From: Bacteroidota bacterium
GTDB taxonomy: Bacteria; Bacteroidota; Bacteroidia; Chitinophagales; Saprospiraceae
Direction of reading: 5' to 3'
Length of the DNA: 64,000 nucleotides
Assembly: GCA_029557915.1 (NCBI GenBank)
Contig: JAKQHS010000031.1
Location: 81,858 to 145,857 of the forward strand
The notes beneath the pieces were generated by a model. It had not been told where the DNA came from, ran no database searches, and saw only the letters and a list, made by a program, of their open reading frames with translations. Positions 32,770 to 41,135 of the stretch are shown here, in pieces. Position 1 is the first letter of the stretch. Each line of letters starts with the position of its first letter. The position numbers were made by a program, and so were the translations under genes.

Positions 32770-34707
32770 TTGTATATGAAATTCAGTACCCTAATCCTTT
32801 TACTCTCCTTTTCTATTAGTACGGTTGCCCAGAACTCAAACATCGAGCAGCTCCTGGTGGAAATCAATGAAGCGCAGGGCTCAGACCTGGTTGACAAAAC
32901 GCTCCAGCTTGCCAATGCTTATTACCGGCTGGGTGAATATGAACAAGCCAAGGCCGCCGGTCATAAGGTCATGGAGCTGGCTCCCGGCCTGGGGATGGAC
33001 CGGCAAATGCAGGAAGCTCAGGACCTGGTCGTCCGTTGTGAACAAATCACCGCCCTGAAAAACAGCCAGGCTAAGAGCGACCCCATGGGGTCCATGGTCA
33101 TTGCCCTGCAGCTTTCGGATCTTTTTTATAAAAACGGGGAATTCGATAAAGCCCGTCAAATGGCTGCGGAATCGTACAAATATGCCTATCAGTTTGACAA
33201 TAAATCATTTATGGCCACGGCCCTGAACCGTGAGGCCCGGGCCACCCTCAAAAAAGACAAACCCAGCAAGGAAGAAGAAGAGGAGGCCCGAAGGAAACTC
33301 CGAACAAGCCTGAAAATCATCAATGACCATAAAGTAATTAATCCTCTCCTGAAAAACGACAACCTGGTCAACCTTGAAGAACTGGGGAAAAATTTTGTGG
33401 ACGCGGAAGAATTTGCCGAAGCCAACGAATCGTTTAAAACCGTGATGGACTCCGTCAACACCCATTTCCGGATCTGGTCTTACGAAGGCAAACACAGAAA
33501 GAATGGAAAAAGGGATTCCGGATGGCAAGGCGCCGTTTTTTTAGCACCCCGGGATTCCATAAAAAAAGGACTGCCCGAAGACCTTTATGAAAAAATCGTT
33601 CAGTTGAAACAAATCCGCCTGGCCAAAGAGCTGATCGCCCCCCTGCCCCCGCCTTCCTCCGCAGGAAAGGACGTCAACTTAATGGTCGAGCAAGTCACCA
33701 ATGAATTAAAGGATTTGTGGCCAAAGGAATTGCAGGAGATCCAATCTGATTTTGAAAAAAACGAATCGCGCATAGGGCAGCTGGCGCCGGGTGATGTCAA
33801 AAAAGAACTGCTGCAGGCCACGTATAAAAACAAATACGACTCCCTGATGCACCTGCACATCCTGGACTCCATCAACCTGGAAAAACAGGAACTCTCCATC
33901 CGGCAGCATGAAGCGGAAATGGAGCGCCAGAAAGCGCGGCGTTCTTTTATGATGACCGGGTCCGGCAGCACCCTTTTATTGTCCCTGTTTTTATTTTTAG
34001 GATTTACCCGGCAAAAAAAACATAACCGGCTCCTTACCTTAAAAAACACGGAAATCAAACTGGCGCAGGAACGCTCCGAAGAATTGTTGCTCAACATTCT
34101 CCCGGCCCAGGTCGCGGACGAACTCAAACAATACGGTGAATCCAAAGCGCACCGCTTCGACAATGTAAGTGTATTGTTTAGCGATTTCATCGACTTTACG
34201 CGGATCGCCGAAACCCTACCCCCTGAAACCCTGGTCAAGGAACTGGATTATTGTTTTAAAGCCTTTGACCGCATCATCAGCAAACATTCCCTGGAGAAAA
34301 TAAAAACCATCGGGGATGCCTATATGTGCGCCGGGGGCCTTAATCCAAGCCTGGGCAACCAGACCTCCGGGATCGTGCAGGCCGCCAGGGAGATGCAACA
34401 ATTCCTCCATCAGTGGAAAGAGGAAAAAAAAGCCAGGGGGGAGCCATTTTTCGAGGCGCGGATCGGAATTCATACCGGGCCGGTCGTAGCCGGTGTGGTA
34501 GGCATGAAAAAATACGCCTACGACATCTGGGGAGATACGGTGAATATCGCATCGCGGATGGAATTGAGCAGCGAACCGGGAAAAATCAATATCTCCGGAG
34601 AAACCTTCAAACAGTTGAATGGGGAGTTCTCATGTTCTTACCGGGGTAAAATCAAACCTAAAAATAAGGCGGAAATCGATATGTACTTTGTGGAGGTGAG
34701 TGGATAA
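32770..34707 (+). CDS. Membrane adenylate cyclase with periplasmic/TPR-like N-terminal region
   Basis: 645 residues. A signal peptide (1-20, ending STVAQ) is followed by a long helical region with TPR-like repeats (about 25-390), a membrane helix at about 400-418 and a class III nucleotidyl cyclase domain (about 440-640). Metal-binding aspartates are Asp472 (FSDF) and Asp516 (GDAYM). The base-selecting pair is Lys512 and Asp585 (YDIWGDTVN), which indicates ATP rather than GTP as substrate. The architecture suggests that an outside or envelope signal controls cAMP synthesis. The cNMP-domain regulator at 20035-21096 could be a receiver, but no direct link is shown. Upstream 32598-32769 shows no clear promoter. 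Confidence 0.93.
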   Translation: MYMKFSTLILLLSFSISTVAQNSNIEQLLVEINEAQGSDLVDKTLQLANAYYRLGEYEQAKAAGHKVMELAPGLGMDRQMQEAQDLVVRCEQITALKNSQAKSDPMGSMVIALQLSDLFYKNGEFDKARQMAAESYKYAYQFDNKSFMATALNREARATLKKDKPSKEEEEEARRKLRTSLKIINDHKVINPLLKNDNLVNLEELGKNFVDAEEFAEANESFKTVMDSVNTHFRIWSYEGKHRKNGKRDSGWQGAVFLAPRDSIKKGLPEDLYEKIVQLKQIRLAKELIAPLPPPSSAGKDVNLMVEQVTNELKDLWPKELQEIQSDFEKNESRIGQLAPGDVKKELLQATYKNKYDSLMHLHILDSINLEKQELSIRQHEAEMERQKARRSFMMTGSGSTLLLSLFLFLGFTRQKKHNRLLTLKNTEIKLAQERSEELLLNILPAQVADELKQYGESKAHRFDNVSVLFSDFIDFTRIAETLPPETLVKELDYCFKAFDRIISKHSLEKIKTIGDAYMCAGGLNPSLGNQTSGIVQAAREMQQFLHQWKEEKKARGEPFFEARIGIHTGPVVAGVVGMKKYAYDIWGDTVNIASRMELSSEPGKINISGETFKQLNGEFSCSYRGKIKPKNKAEIDMYFVEVSG

Positions 34708-35117
34708 GGTTATTATTTCGCGCAAAGGCGTCAACCAGTTTAATGGTTACTCGCAATGGGGCAAGGCACCAGTACAATCCGTTCCACGAGGTAATATTTC
34801 TCGCGGAGAGCGCGGGAAGCACGGAGAAATATTTTATTGAAGAATGTTAACCTGTTCGGTCGAAGTTTACCCAGTTGGGTCGAAGTTTAGCTTCGGCCAT
34901 CTTCAACTTTTCGCGCAAAGACGCAAAGTCGCAAAGCGCCAAGTTGGGTCGAACTTAGCCATCCTCCATTTTTCGCGCAAAGACGCCAAGACGCAAATCG
35001 TCCAATTTAGATGAAGCTTGGCTTCGGCCATCCGTTCGGACGAAGCTCTGCTTCGGCCATAACTGAATCTTCATTATCTACACATATTCGGAGCTCAACT
35101 CCTCCCTTACACAGATC
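34708..35117. repeat. Gene-free repeat-rich intergenic region
   Basis: About 410 bases without a gene. It contains three copies of CTTCGGCCAT, several GAAGnnnnGCTTC hairpin-forming pieces (GAAGCTCTGCTTC near 35043) and two copies of TTTTCGCGCAAAGACGC. The last motif is shared with the 59.9-61.0 kb array (AAAGACGCCAAG). Confidence 0.8.
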
Positions 35118-38100
35118 TTAACCGTCCAACGCATCCAGTACCACCTCCTTCGCCAGTTCCTTGTACCGGCATAGCGCGTTCGCCAGTTTCATCTGCTCTA
35201 TTGAATGGCATTCCGGTTCGAAAAGTGCGGGGGAAGCCACCAGGATACATATGCATTTTGCCCGGCTGGTGGCCACATTGAGGCGGTTGAGGTTGTAGAG
35301 GAAATTCATGCCTCGTGGCGCGTCTTCGGCCGAAGAACTGGTCATGGAGTAGATCACCACGGGGGCCTCCTGGCCCTGGAACTTATCCACGGTACCGATT
35401 TCTATCCCGGGTAATTTCTGGCGGAGGGCGCCCACCTGGGCGTTGAAGGGAGCCACAATTAATATGTCCTTGTTCATCAGATTATTTGTTTTCCCTTCCT
35501 CATCGGTCCAAAACCCACCTGCCAGCAATGTTCCAACAATGGCTGATATAGCGGCCACTTCTTCATCTGACCGGCTCTGATTGCCTTTGTGGGGAACCGG
35601 TACGTAGAACAGACCCGCTTCATCAAATCCGCGCGTCCCGCTAATCCGTTGTCTTTCGAGTCCAGGTTTCGAATTCAATCTGCTCTCGTAAAACAGCTCC
35701 GAAGTGAACTTGCAGATCTCCGGATGGAGGCGCCAGCTCGTACCGAGAAACAGCCCTTTCGTCCCAGGTATAGTCAGGTGGCCATCCAATAAATGGCTGA
35801 GGGCGGCAATATCACTGCCTTCCGGATGAGCCCCTTTCTGGGGCTGTTCTAATTGTTGCGGGTCTCCCAATAAGACCAGGTTTTTAGAAGCCCTCGAAGC
35901 TGCAAGTGCATGAGCCAGGGACATCTGACCTGCTTCGTCGATGAACAGGTAATCAAGGACTCCTTCTGATTTATCTTCGGACCACAACCATGCGGTCCCA
36001 CATCCGATTTTACCTTCTTCCAAGGCGGCCCTGACCTTGTCCGATTCGCCCACTTCCCGGATGAAAGGTATTTCTTCAGGATCTCCAACCGAACCTTTAT
36101 GAACGAAAAAAATTTCGAGGTCAACCGGCTTATGTTTGATTACCGACTTGGCCAGGTTTCGGATCACTTTATGACTTATGGCAGTAATCCCGATTTTTTT
36201 TCCCTGTTTGTATAAATCGACGATCATTTGAGCCCCTGTAAAGGTTTTACCGGTACCCGGTGGTCCCTGGATAGCCAGTACACTGGAATTTAAACTGGTA
36301 GCCAGCCTCCTGGCTCCTGACTCCAAATCTTCTTTTTGCAATAAGAGAGGGCCATCATAGTTGTATAACAAGTCCGGGCGCATTTTGGTCAATAAATGGA
36401 ATGCCGCCCGGCAAGACCCCTGTCCATTAAATCCATGATCAAGCAGGTTCCGGGCAACGGCGGCAAGAGAGTCGGTCAGTAAGCGAGGATCTACCCGTTC
36501 AGGTACATGCACAGCCCGTGGATGCCTTTCTTTGGCCAGACCTGACTTTTTTATATCGATGGTATTGTTTTCCAGGGATATGGCTTTCACCTGGCCGATG
36601 GATTTTCCTTTAACCTCGTCCAGAGCGTCCTCAACTTCCACCCGGATTTCCTGCGGAGGAAAACGGTACCGGTGGGTCGGGTTTTTTTCCCTGGGACCTT
36701 TAGGAAGTTCTTCAACAAACTCCAATCCAGCAATCGCCTTCCTTTCTTCAAGAAGATCATCGTATTCCAGTTCATGAACCCTGAAATATTCCCACCAGGC
36801 ACTTTTATCCTCTCTTCTGAAATAATCCAGCAGGTTTGCCAACAAACGCCTGGCCAGTTGTTCGGTATCTTTGCTTTCCGAATTCAGGTTTTCGGTCAGT
36901 GCCAGGAACAATTTCCGGGTCCGTTCATCGAGGTCCTTTGTTTCATCTCTTGCTTCCACCTCCTTTAACAGGGGCCTTTCAATCGGTTTTCCCAGATTGA
37001 TCTCCGTCTTCCGCTTCTCTTCCAGCCATTGATGCAGCGCCGCAGTAGACCTGCAATCGTCTTCATTGTATGCCTCCAATTCCGCGATCACCTGTTCATC
37101 CAAACTCAGGAAATCATTCAGTTCAAGCGCCACTTCTACCCTTTTCCTTGCGCTGCTGGCCTTATGCAGTTCGAGTTTGCGTTCGTAAGCGGCAAATTTT
37201 TCGAGTTCTTTCAGGGAATAGGTTTCGACGCTGGCCAGGAGCGACTCTTTGAATACCTGGTGCAAATCAATAAATCGCAGGCCTCTGGCCAACTGGTCCA
37301 CTTCGGCCTCATAAACCGAATGGATCATGGCCAATCGTTTTACAGTGGATGGCTCATAAGGCGCAAAATGATAAATAAACATACCTGGAAATTCCTCCCA
37401 TTGTGCCTTCACAAAATCCATAAACCGGCTAAAGGCCTGCTTTTCTTCATGCTTGTTTGAGGACCAAATCCTGCGGTAGTCCAACCCCCCCTCTTTTTTA
37501 ACGGCATATCCAATCAGGTATTCCAGTCCCCCTCCCTCAAAAAAGGCATCCCCTTCAAAATCGAGATAGATATCCCCTTCATTGGGTTCCGGAAGGCGGT
37601 GAAAACCTCTTCCCTCTTCCGATTCCAGAGTTTTACTAAGCAGTTTTTGCCGTCTTCGCCCCTCCAGTTGAATACGTGCCTGCACCTGCCTTTTCAAAAG
37701 TGCTTCGAGGTTGCCCCTGCCTGGTTTGAGGATAAGATCGGTTTCGGCAAACTGCTCCAGCCTTGAAATCCCCTGTGATTTTAATTCTTCGATCTGGATG
37801 GACTGCATACCCGCCACCAGGGAAAGGTAATCGTCCATATGCCGCTTTTTATCACATTCCTGCCACCAACTGCAGATCTGACAATGCTCTACCGGCTCGG
37901 GATAAGTCGGCAGATCAGGACCGGCCATGGTTTCTTCAAATCGTTTTTTCACCAGTCGGTAATAGGCCCTGTAATCCAGGTACCGGAATGCCTCCCGCTC
38001 AAAGGGATTTCCCCGCTTGATGACCGACATGCTTTCCGCTTCGCCACCCTGAATCCCGGACAAGAGGTCGGTATAAAGGCAGAGTTGCAGGATGGTTTCC

Positions 38101-38510
38101 GCTTTGGTGTTTTGCGTAAGTTTCGTATCCTGGACTTCATAACAATAAGGCCCAAACCGGCTCTGGCCGTCCACTTTCAGGAGGATATCCGCGATCCCTC
38201 TCCAGGGCCCCTCCCCCAGTCCGGCCTGGACCAGGACCTCCGCACCTGATCGCATGGCTTCCACCACGGCCTCGGAGTCCTTTCCCCGCAAATCAACCAC
38301 CTGTTTTCCCTGTGCCCGGAGGTGCTCCACATAGGCTTTCTCGTGCTCCATCCCGCGTTCCCTCAGGACATCCATCATCGGATCATGCCATCGTGGTTTC
38401 GCCATTTGACCCATGGCCACCTTTCGGTTTAATTGGGTCAGGTGGTGACAACTTAGGTGGTTGGTCAGGTCGGTGGCTGCAAGGGTAAAACGGTCGGAAT
38501 CATATTTCAT
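35118..38510 (-). CDS. TM0106-type RecB-like nuclease / RNase H-like / DNA2-type helicase fusion
   Basis: 1130 residues. The N-terminus (about 1-230) is a Cas4/RecB-like nuclease of the TM0106 family: ATDLTNHLSCHHLTQL, then EVQDTKL and QLCLYTDLL nuclease motifs, with a C-terminal cysteine cluster CQICSWWQEC that probably holds Fe-S. The middle (about 310-500) is an RNase-H-like 3'-5' exonuclease fold (YLDFEGDAFF, and EAYNEDDCRSTAAL). The C-terminal half is a superfamily 1 DNA2/NAM7 helicase: GPPGTGKTFTG (about 748-758), DEAGQM (about 855), SWRLHPEICKF and a final VATSRAK motif VI. It probably processes DNA or RNA-DNA structures in repair or defence; it stands alone without obvious defence partners. 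Confidence 0.88.
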   Translation of the reverse strand: MKYDSDRFTLAATDLTNHLSCHHLTQLNRKVAMGQMAKPRWHDPMMDVLRERGMEHEKAYVEHLRAQGKQVVDLRGKDSEAVVEAMRSGAEVLVQAGLGEGPWRGIADILLKVDGQSRFGPYCYEVQDTKLTQNTKAETILQLCLYTDLLSGIQGGEAESMSVIKRGNPFEREAFRYLDYRAYYRLVKKRFEETMAGPDLPTYPEPVEHCQICSWWQECDKKRHMDDYLSLVAGMQSIQIEELKSQGISRLEQFAETDLILKPGRGNLEALLKRQVQARIQLEGRRRQKLLSKTLESEEGRGFHRLPEPNEGDIYLDFEGDAFFEGGGLEYLIGYAVKKEGGLDYRRIWSSNKHEEKQAFSRFMDFVKAQWEEFPGMFIYHFAPYEPSTVKRLAMIHSVYEAEVDQLARGLRFIDLHQVFKESLLASVETYSLKELEKFAAYERKLELHKASSARKRVEVALELNDFLSLDEQVIAELEAYNEDDCRSTAALHQWLEEKRKTEINLGKPIERPLLKEVEARDETKDLDERTRKLFLALTENLNSESKDTEQLARRLLANLLDYFRREDKSAWWEYFRVHELEYDDLLEERKAIAGLEFVEELPKGPREKNPTHRYRFPPQEIRVEVEDALDEVKGKSIGQVKAISLENNTIDIKKSGLAKERHPRAVHVPERVDPRLLTDSLAAVARNLLDHGFNGQGSCRAAFHLLTKMRPDLLYNYDGPLLLQKEDLESGARRLATSLNSSVLAIQGPPGTGKTFTGAQMIVDLYKQGKKIGITAISHKVIRNLAKSVIKHKPVDLEIFFVHKGSVGDPEEIPFIREVGESDKVRAALEEGKIGCGTAWLWSEDKSEGVLDYLFIDEAGQMSLAHALAASRASKNLVLLGDPQQLEQPQKGAHPEGSDIAALSHLLDGHLTIPGTKGLFLGTSWRLHPEICKFTSELFYESRLNSKPGLERQRISGTRGFDEAGLFYVPVPHKGNQSRSDEEVAAISAIVGTLLAGGFWTDEEGKTNNLMNKDILIVAPFNAQVGALRQKLPGIEIGTVDKFQGQEAPVVIYSMTSSSAEDAPRGMNFLYNLNRLNVATSRAKCICILVASPALFEPECHSIEQMKLANALCRYKELAKEVVLDALDG

Positions 38511-38645
38511 AGTGATGGTAAATTACGATGGATTCATTTTACTTGCTGGTACGTTTAATTTCCTGATTGGGAATCAGTACGCGGGCAGCACTTATTCGCC
38601 TTTTTTATTAAGTTTGGGACTTAATATTCAAAATTTTCAAAGAGT

Positions 38646-39437
38646 ATGAAATATAAATGGCTCGGACTTGGTCTCCTCACTATCGGAATACATGCCTCCC
38701 TTCCTTCCTTCTCACAAGGATATGTCAATACGCCCCCTGCCGTATCCCCTATGCCGATGAAACCGGAAATGACGGAAATCTGGAATCCCGAAGTTCCAGT
38801 AGTAAAACCCGGAAAAAATCTGGGGGAAGCCCCGTCCGATGCGATCATCCTGTTTGACGGCAAAAACCTGGACCAATGGGTGAGCCAGCGCGATCCCTCC
38901 AAACCGGCTCCCTGGAAAATTGTAAACAACGACCATATGGAAGTGGTGCCCGGGTCGGGGGGCATCCAGACCAAAATGCAATTCGGGGACTGCCAGCTGC
39001 ACATCGAGTGGAGCGCGCCCGATATGGTGGAAAGCGGGGGACAAGGCCGCGGCAACAGCGGGGTCTTCTTTCAGAACCGGTATGAACTGCAGGTGCTGGA
39101 TTCTTACAACAACCGGACCTACCGCAATGGCCAGGCCGGCAGCATTTATAAGGACCACGCTCCCCTGGTCAACGCCATGAAAGGCCCTCTGGAGTGGAAT
39201 GTTTACGATGTGGTCTATACGGCCGTGCGGTTTAAGCCCGATGGCAGCGTCTTCTCCCCAGCGCGGATCACCGTTTTCCACAACGGGGTATTGATCCAAA
39301 ACAACGTGACCATCAACGGGATCACCGAATACATCGGATTGCATATGTATAAATCCGCCCATGGTGATGACGTCCTTTCCCTCCAGGACCACAATAATAA
39401 AACCCAGTTCAGGAATATCTGGGTCAGGCCTTTGTAA
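38646..39437 (+). CDS. Secreted DUF1080 (3-keto-disaccharide hydrolase-like) protein
   Basis: 263 residues with a signal peptide (about 5-23). One DUF1080 jelly-roll domain (about 55-260) begins with the characteristic IILFDGKNLDQWVS and ends QFRNIWVRPL. Some DUF1080 members hydrolyse 3-keto-glycosides in sugar oxidation pathways; many are uncharacterised. The strand GNSGVFFQNRYELQVLDS is typical. A double-domain relative lies at 45929-47275. A spacer of 135 bases to the divergent helicase gene contains no recognisable promoter pair. Confidence 0.9.
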   Translation: MKYKWLGLGLLTIGIHASLPSFSQGYVNTPPAVSPMPMKPEMTEIWNPEVPVVKPGKNLGEAPSDAIILFDGKNLDQWVSQRDPSKPAPWKIVNNDHMEVVPGSGGIQTKMQFGDCQLHIEWSAPDMVESGGQGRGNSGVFFQNRYELQVLDSYNNRTYRNGQAGSIYKDHAPLVNAMKGPLEWNVYDVVYTAVRFKPDGSVFSPARITVFHNGVLIQNNVTINGITEYIGLHMYKSAHGDDVLSLQDHNNKTQFRNIWVRPL

Positions 39438-39710
39438 AGGTGAAAGGTGAAAGGTGAAAGGCGAAGGGAGAAAAAAATGATCAAGGCCACCGCCACCCAC
39501 CCCATGTAATTTTGCTCCCTTTCCCGTTTACCCTTAACCGTTTACCCCTTGACATGGTTTGGGAGGAGCTTAGCTTCGACCCTGAAACTTAACATTAGGG
39601 GTTAGCATAAATACGAAAAAGCCGAAGCTAAGCTTCGTCTGAACGGCCACCCACCACCCACCACCCACCATCCACCACCCACCACCCACCACCCACCACC
39701 CACCGTCCTG
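39438..39710. repeat. Simple repeats and hairpin motif downstream of DUF1080 gene
   Basis: Three elements: AAAGGTG heptamers starting at the stop (39437-39462), the dispersed hairpin motif GGGAGGAGCTTAGCTTCGACC (39560-39580) with a second copy in inverse order near 39623, and a CCACCCA heptamer tract at 39647-39704. No gene is seen in 39438-39880. Confidence 0.85.
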
Positions 39711-39880
39711 TCCTCTCATCCCGGCTACCCGTGTCCTTTTGCTCCCTTTCCCGTTTACCCTTAACCCTTGTCCTTCAATTTCACCCCTGCCGGGGGATAC
39801 CCCTGCTTTTAAAATAATCCACCTTGCAGCCTGCATTTAAGCGTAACTTAGACGGCATCCCGGTAAAAAAACCTCACCTT

Positions 39881-41005
39881 ATGAAAAAAATATATTTGAT
39901 TTCCTGCCTGAGTCTGATTCTTATATCGGTAAGCGGGCCATTGCAAGGCCAATTATTACGTCTTCCTGATGCCAACGTGACCAATCTCAAGGCTTCGGTT
40001 GGCCGCACGGTGGGAGTCACCGATATTATGATCCGGTACAATTCGCCTGCCGTCCGCGGACGGGAGGGAGGGATCTGGGGTACGGCGATTGTGCCCTATG
40101 GATATAACGTACTGGGCTTTGGATCAAACATGGAATCCCCCTGGAGGGCAGGTGCCAATGAGAGCACCACGATTTCTTTTTCCACCGACGTCACCATTCA
40201 GGGCAAGCCCTTAAAAGCCGGCCAATACGGTTTCTTCATCGCCGTTTACCCGGATTCCTGCATCCTGATTTTTAATCAGAATACCAAGGGCTGGGGCAGC
40301 TATTTTTATGACAAAGGCCTCGACGTCCTGAAAGTGGCCACCCGACAGCAAAAAAACATGCCCGCCAGCAAAGAGAGGCTTGAATATGCTTTCTCCAACC
40401 AGACCGACCGGTCCGTCGAAATTGCCCTGGAATGGGAACGCTGGAGGATCCCTTTTAAGGTAGAAGTGGACATAGACGGTACTACCCTGGCTTCCATTCA
40501 AAGCCAGATGAGCGGGGCTATGGGTTTTGATCCACCCAGTCTTCAGGCCGCCGCGGCCTGGTGCCTGAGCCACAATACCAATCTCGATCAGGCTTATACC
40601 TGGATCACTTCCGCCACCGATCCCAACCTGGGCGGGCTCAAGACCTTCGCCGCCTTGTCCACCAAAGCAGGCATCCTGGGCAAGATGAATAAAAAGGAGG
40701 AAGCCGACCAGATCATGGCCCAGGCCGTGGAACAGGCCAATGCCTTCGAACTGCATGCCTATGGGCGGCAATTGCTTGCCCAGAAAAAGATGAAGGAAGC
40801 CATGGATATTTTTGAAACCAATTATAAAAAACACGAAGGCAAATGGCCAACGGCGGTGGGCATGATGCGCGGATATTCCGCGATGGGCAATTATCCGGAA
40901 GCGCTTAAATATGCCAAAATGGGCCTCACCCAGGCTCCCGACGACCTGAATAAAAACAGCCTCCAGGACGCAGTCAAAAAGCTGGAAGCCGGTAAACCGC
41001 TTTAG
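39881..41005 (+). CDS. Secreted DUF2911 protein with TPR-like C-terminal part
   Basis: 374 residues from ATG 39881 (MKKIYLISC), followed by a signal peptide ending LQGQ; an in-frame ATG 57 bases upstream would add a non-signal leader and is unlikely. DUF2911 (about 25-190) is recognised by VGRTVGVTDIMIRYNSPAVRGRE and GFGSNMESPWRAGANE with LKAGQYGFF. The C-terminal half (about 220-370) contains tetratricopeptide-like helices (AFELHAYGRQLLAQKKMKEA; ALKYAKMGLTQAP). The function is unknown; the family is abundant in Bacteroidota. Confidence 0.88.
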   Translation: MKKIYLISCLSLILISVSGPLQGQLLRLPDANVTNLKASVGRTVGVTDIMIRYNSPAVRGREGGIWGTAIVPYGYNVLGFGSNMESPWRAGANESTTISFSTDVTIQGKPLKAGQYGFFIAVYPDSCILIFNQNTKGWGSYFYDKGLDVLKVATRQQKNMPASKERLEYAFSNQTDRSVEIALEWERWRIPFKVEVDIDGTTLASIQSQMSGAMGFDPPSLQAAAAWCLSHNTNLDQAYTWITSATDPNLGGLKTFAALSTKAGILGKMNKKEEADQIMAQAVEQANAFELHAYGRQLLAQKKMKEAMDIFETNYKKHEGKWPTAVGMMRGYSAMGNYPEALKYAKMGLTQAPDDLNKNSLQDAVKKLEAGKPL

Positions 41006-41135
41006 GCTTTGGAGAGAAAGGACAAACACCGGTTCAGGCAAGACCTGGGATGACTCGCTAATCAAATAGTCAATGTTACATCCCGGTGTATATTGAACCA
41101 CCGGATTATTTCAACATCAAACTTTCCATGCTGAC

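Noticed and set aside
38563..38577. Palindrome CTGAT-TGGGA-ATCAG upstream of the DUF1080 gene, similar to the FixK-like sites
   Set aside because: The spacer is five bases instead of four and there is no -7 element at the matching distance; it also lies outside the stress block.
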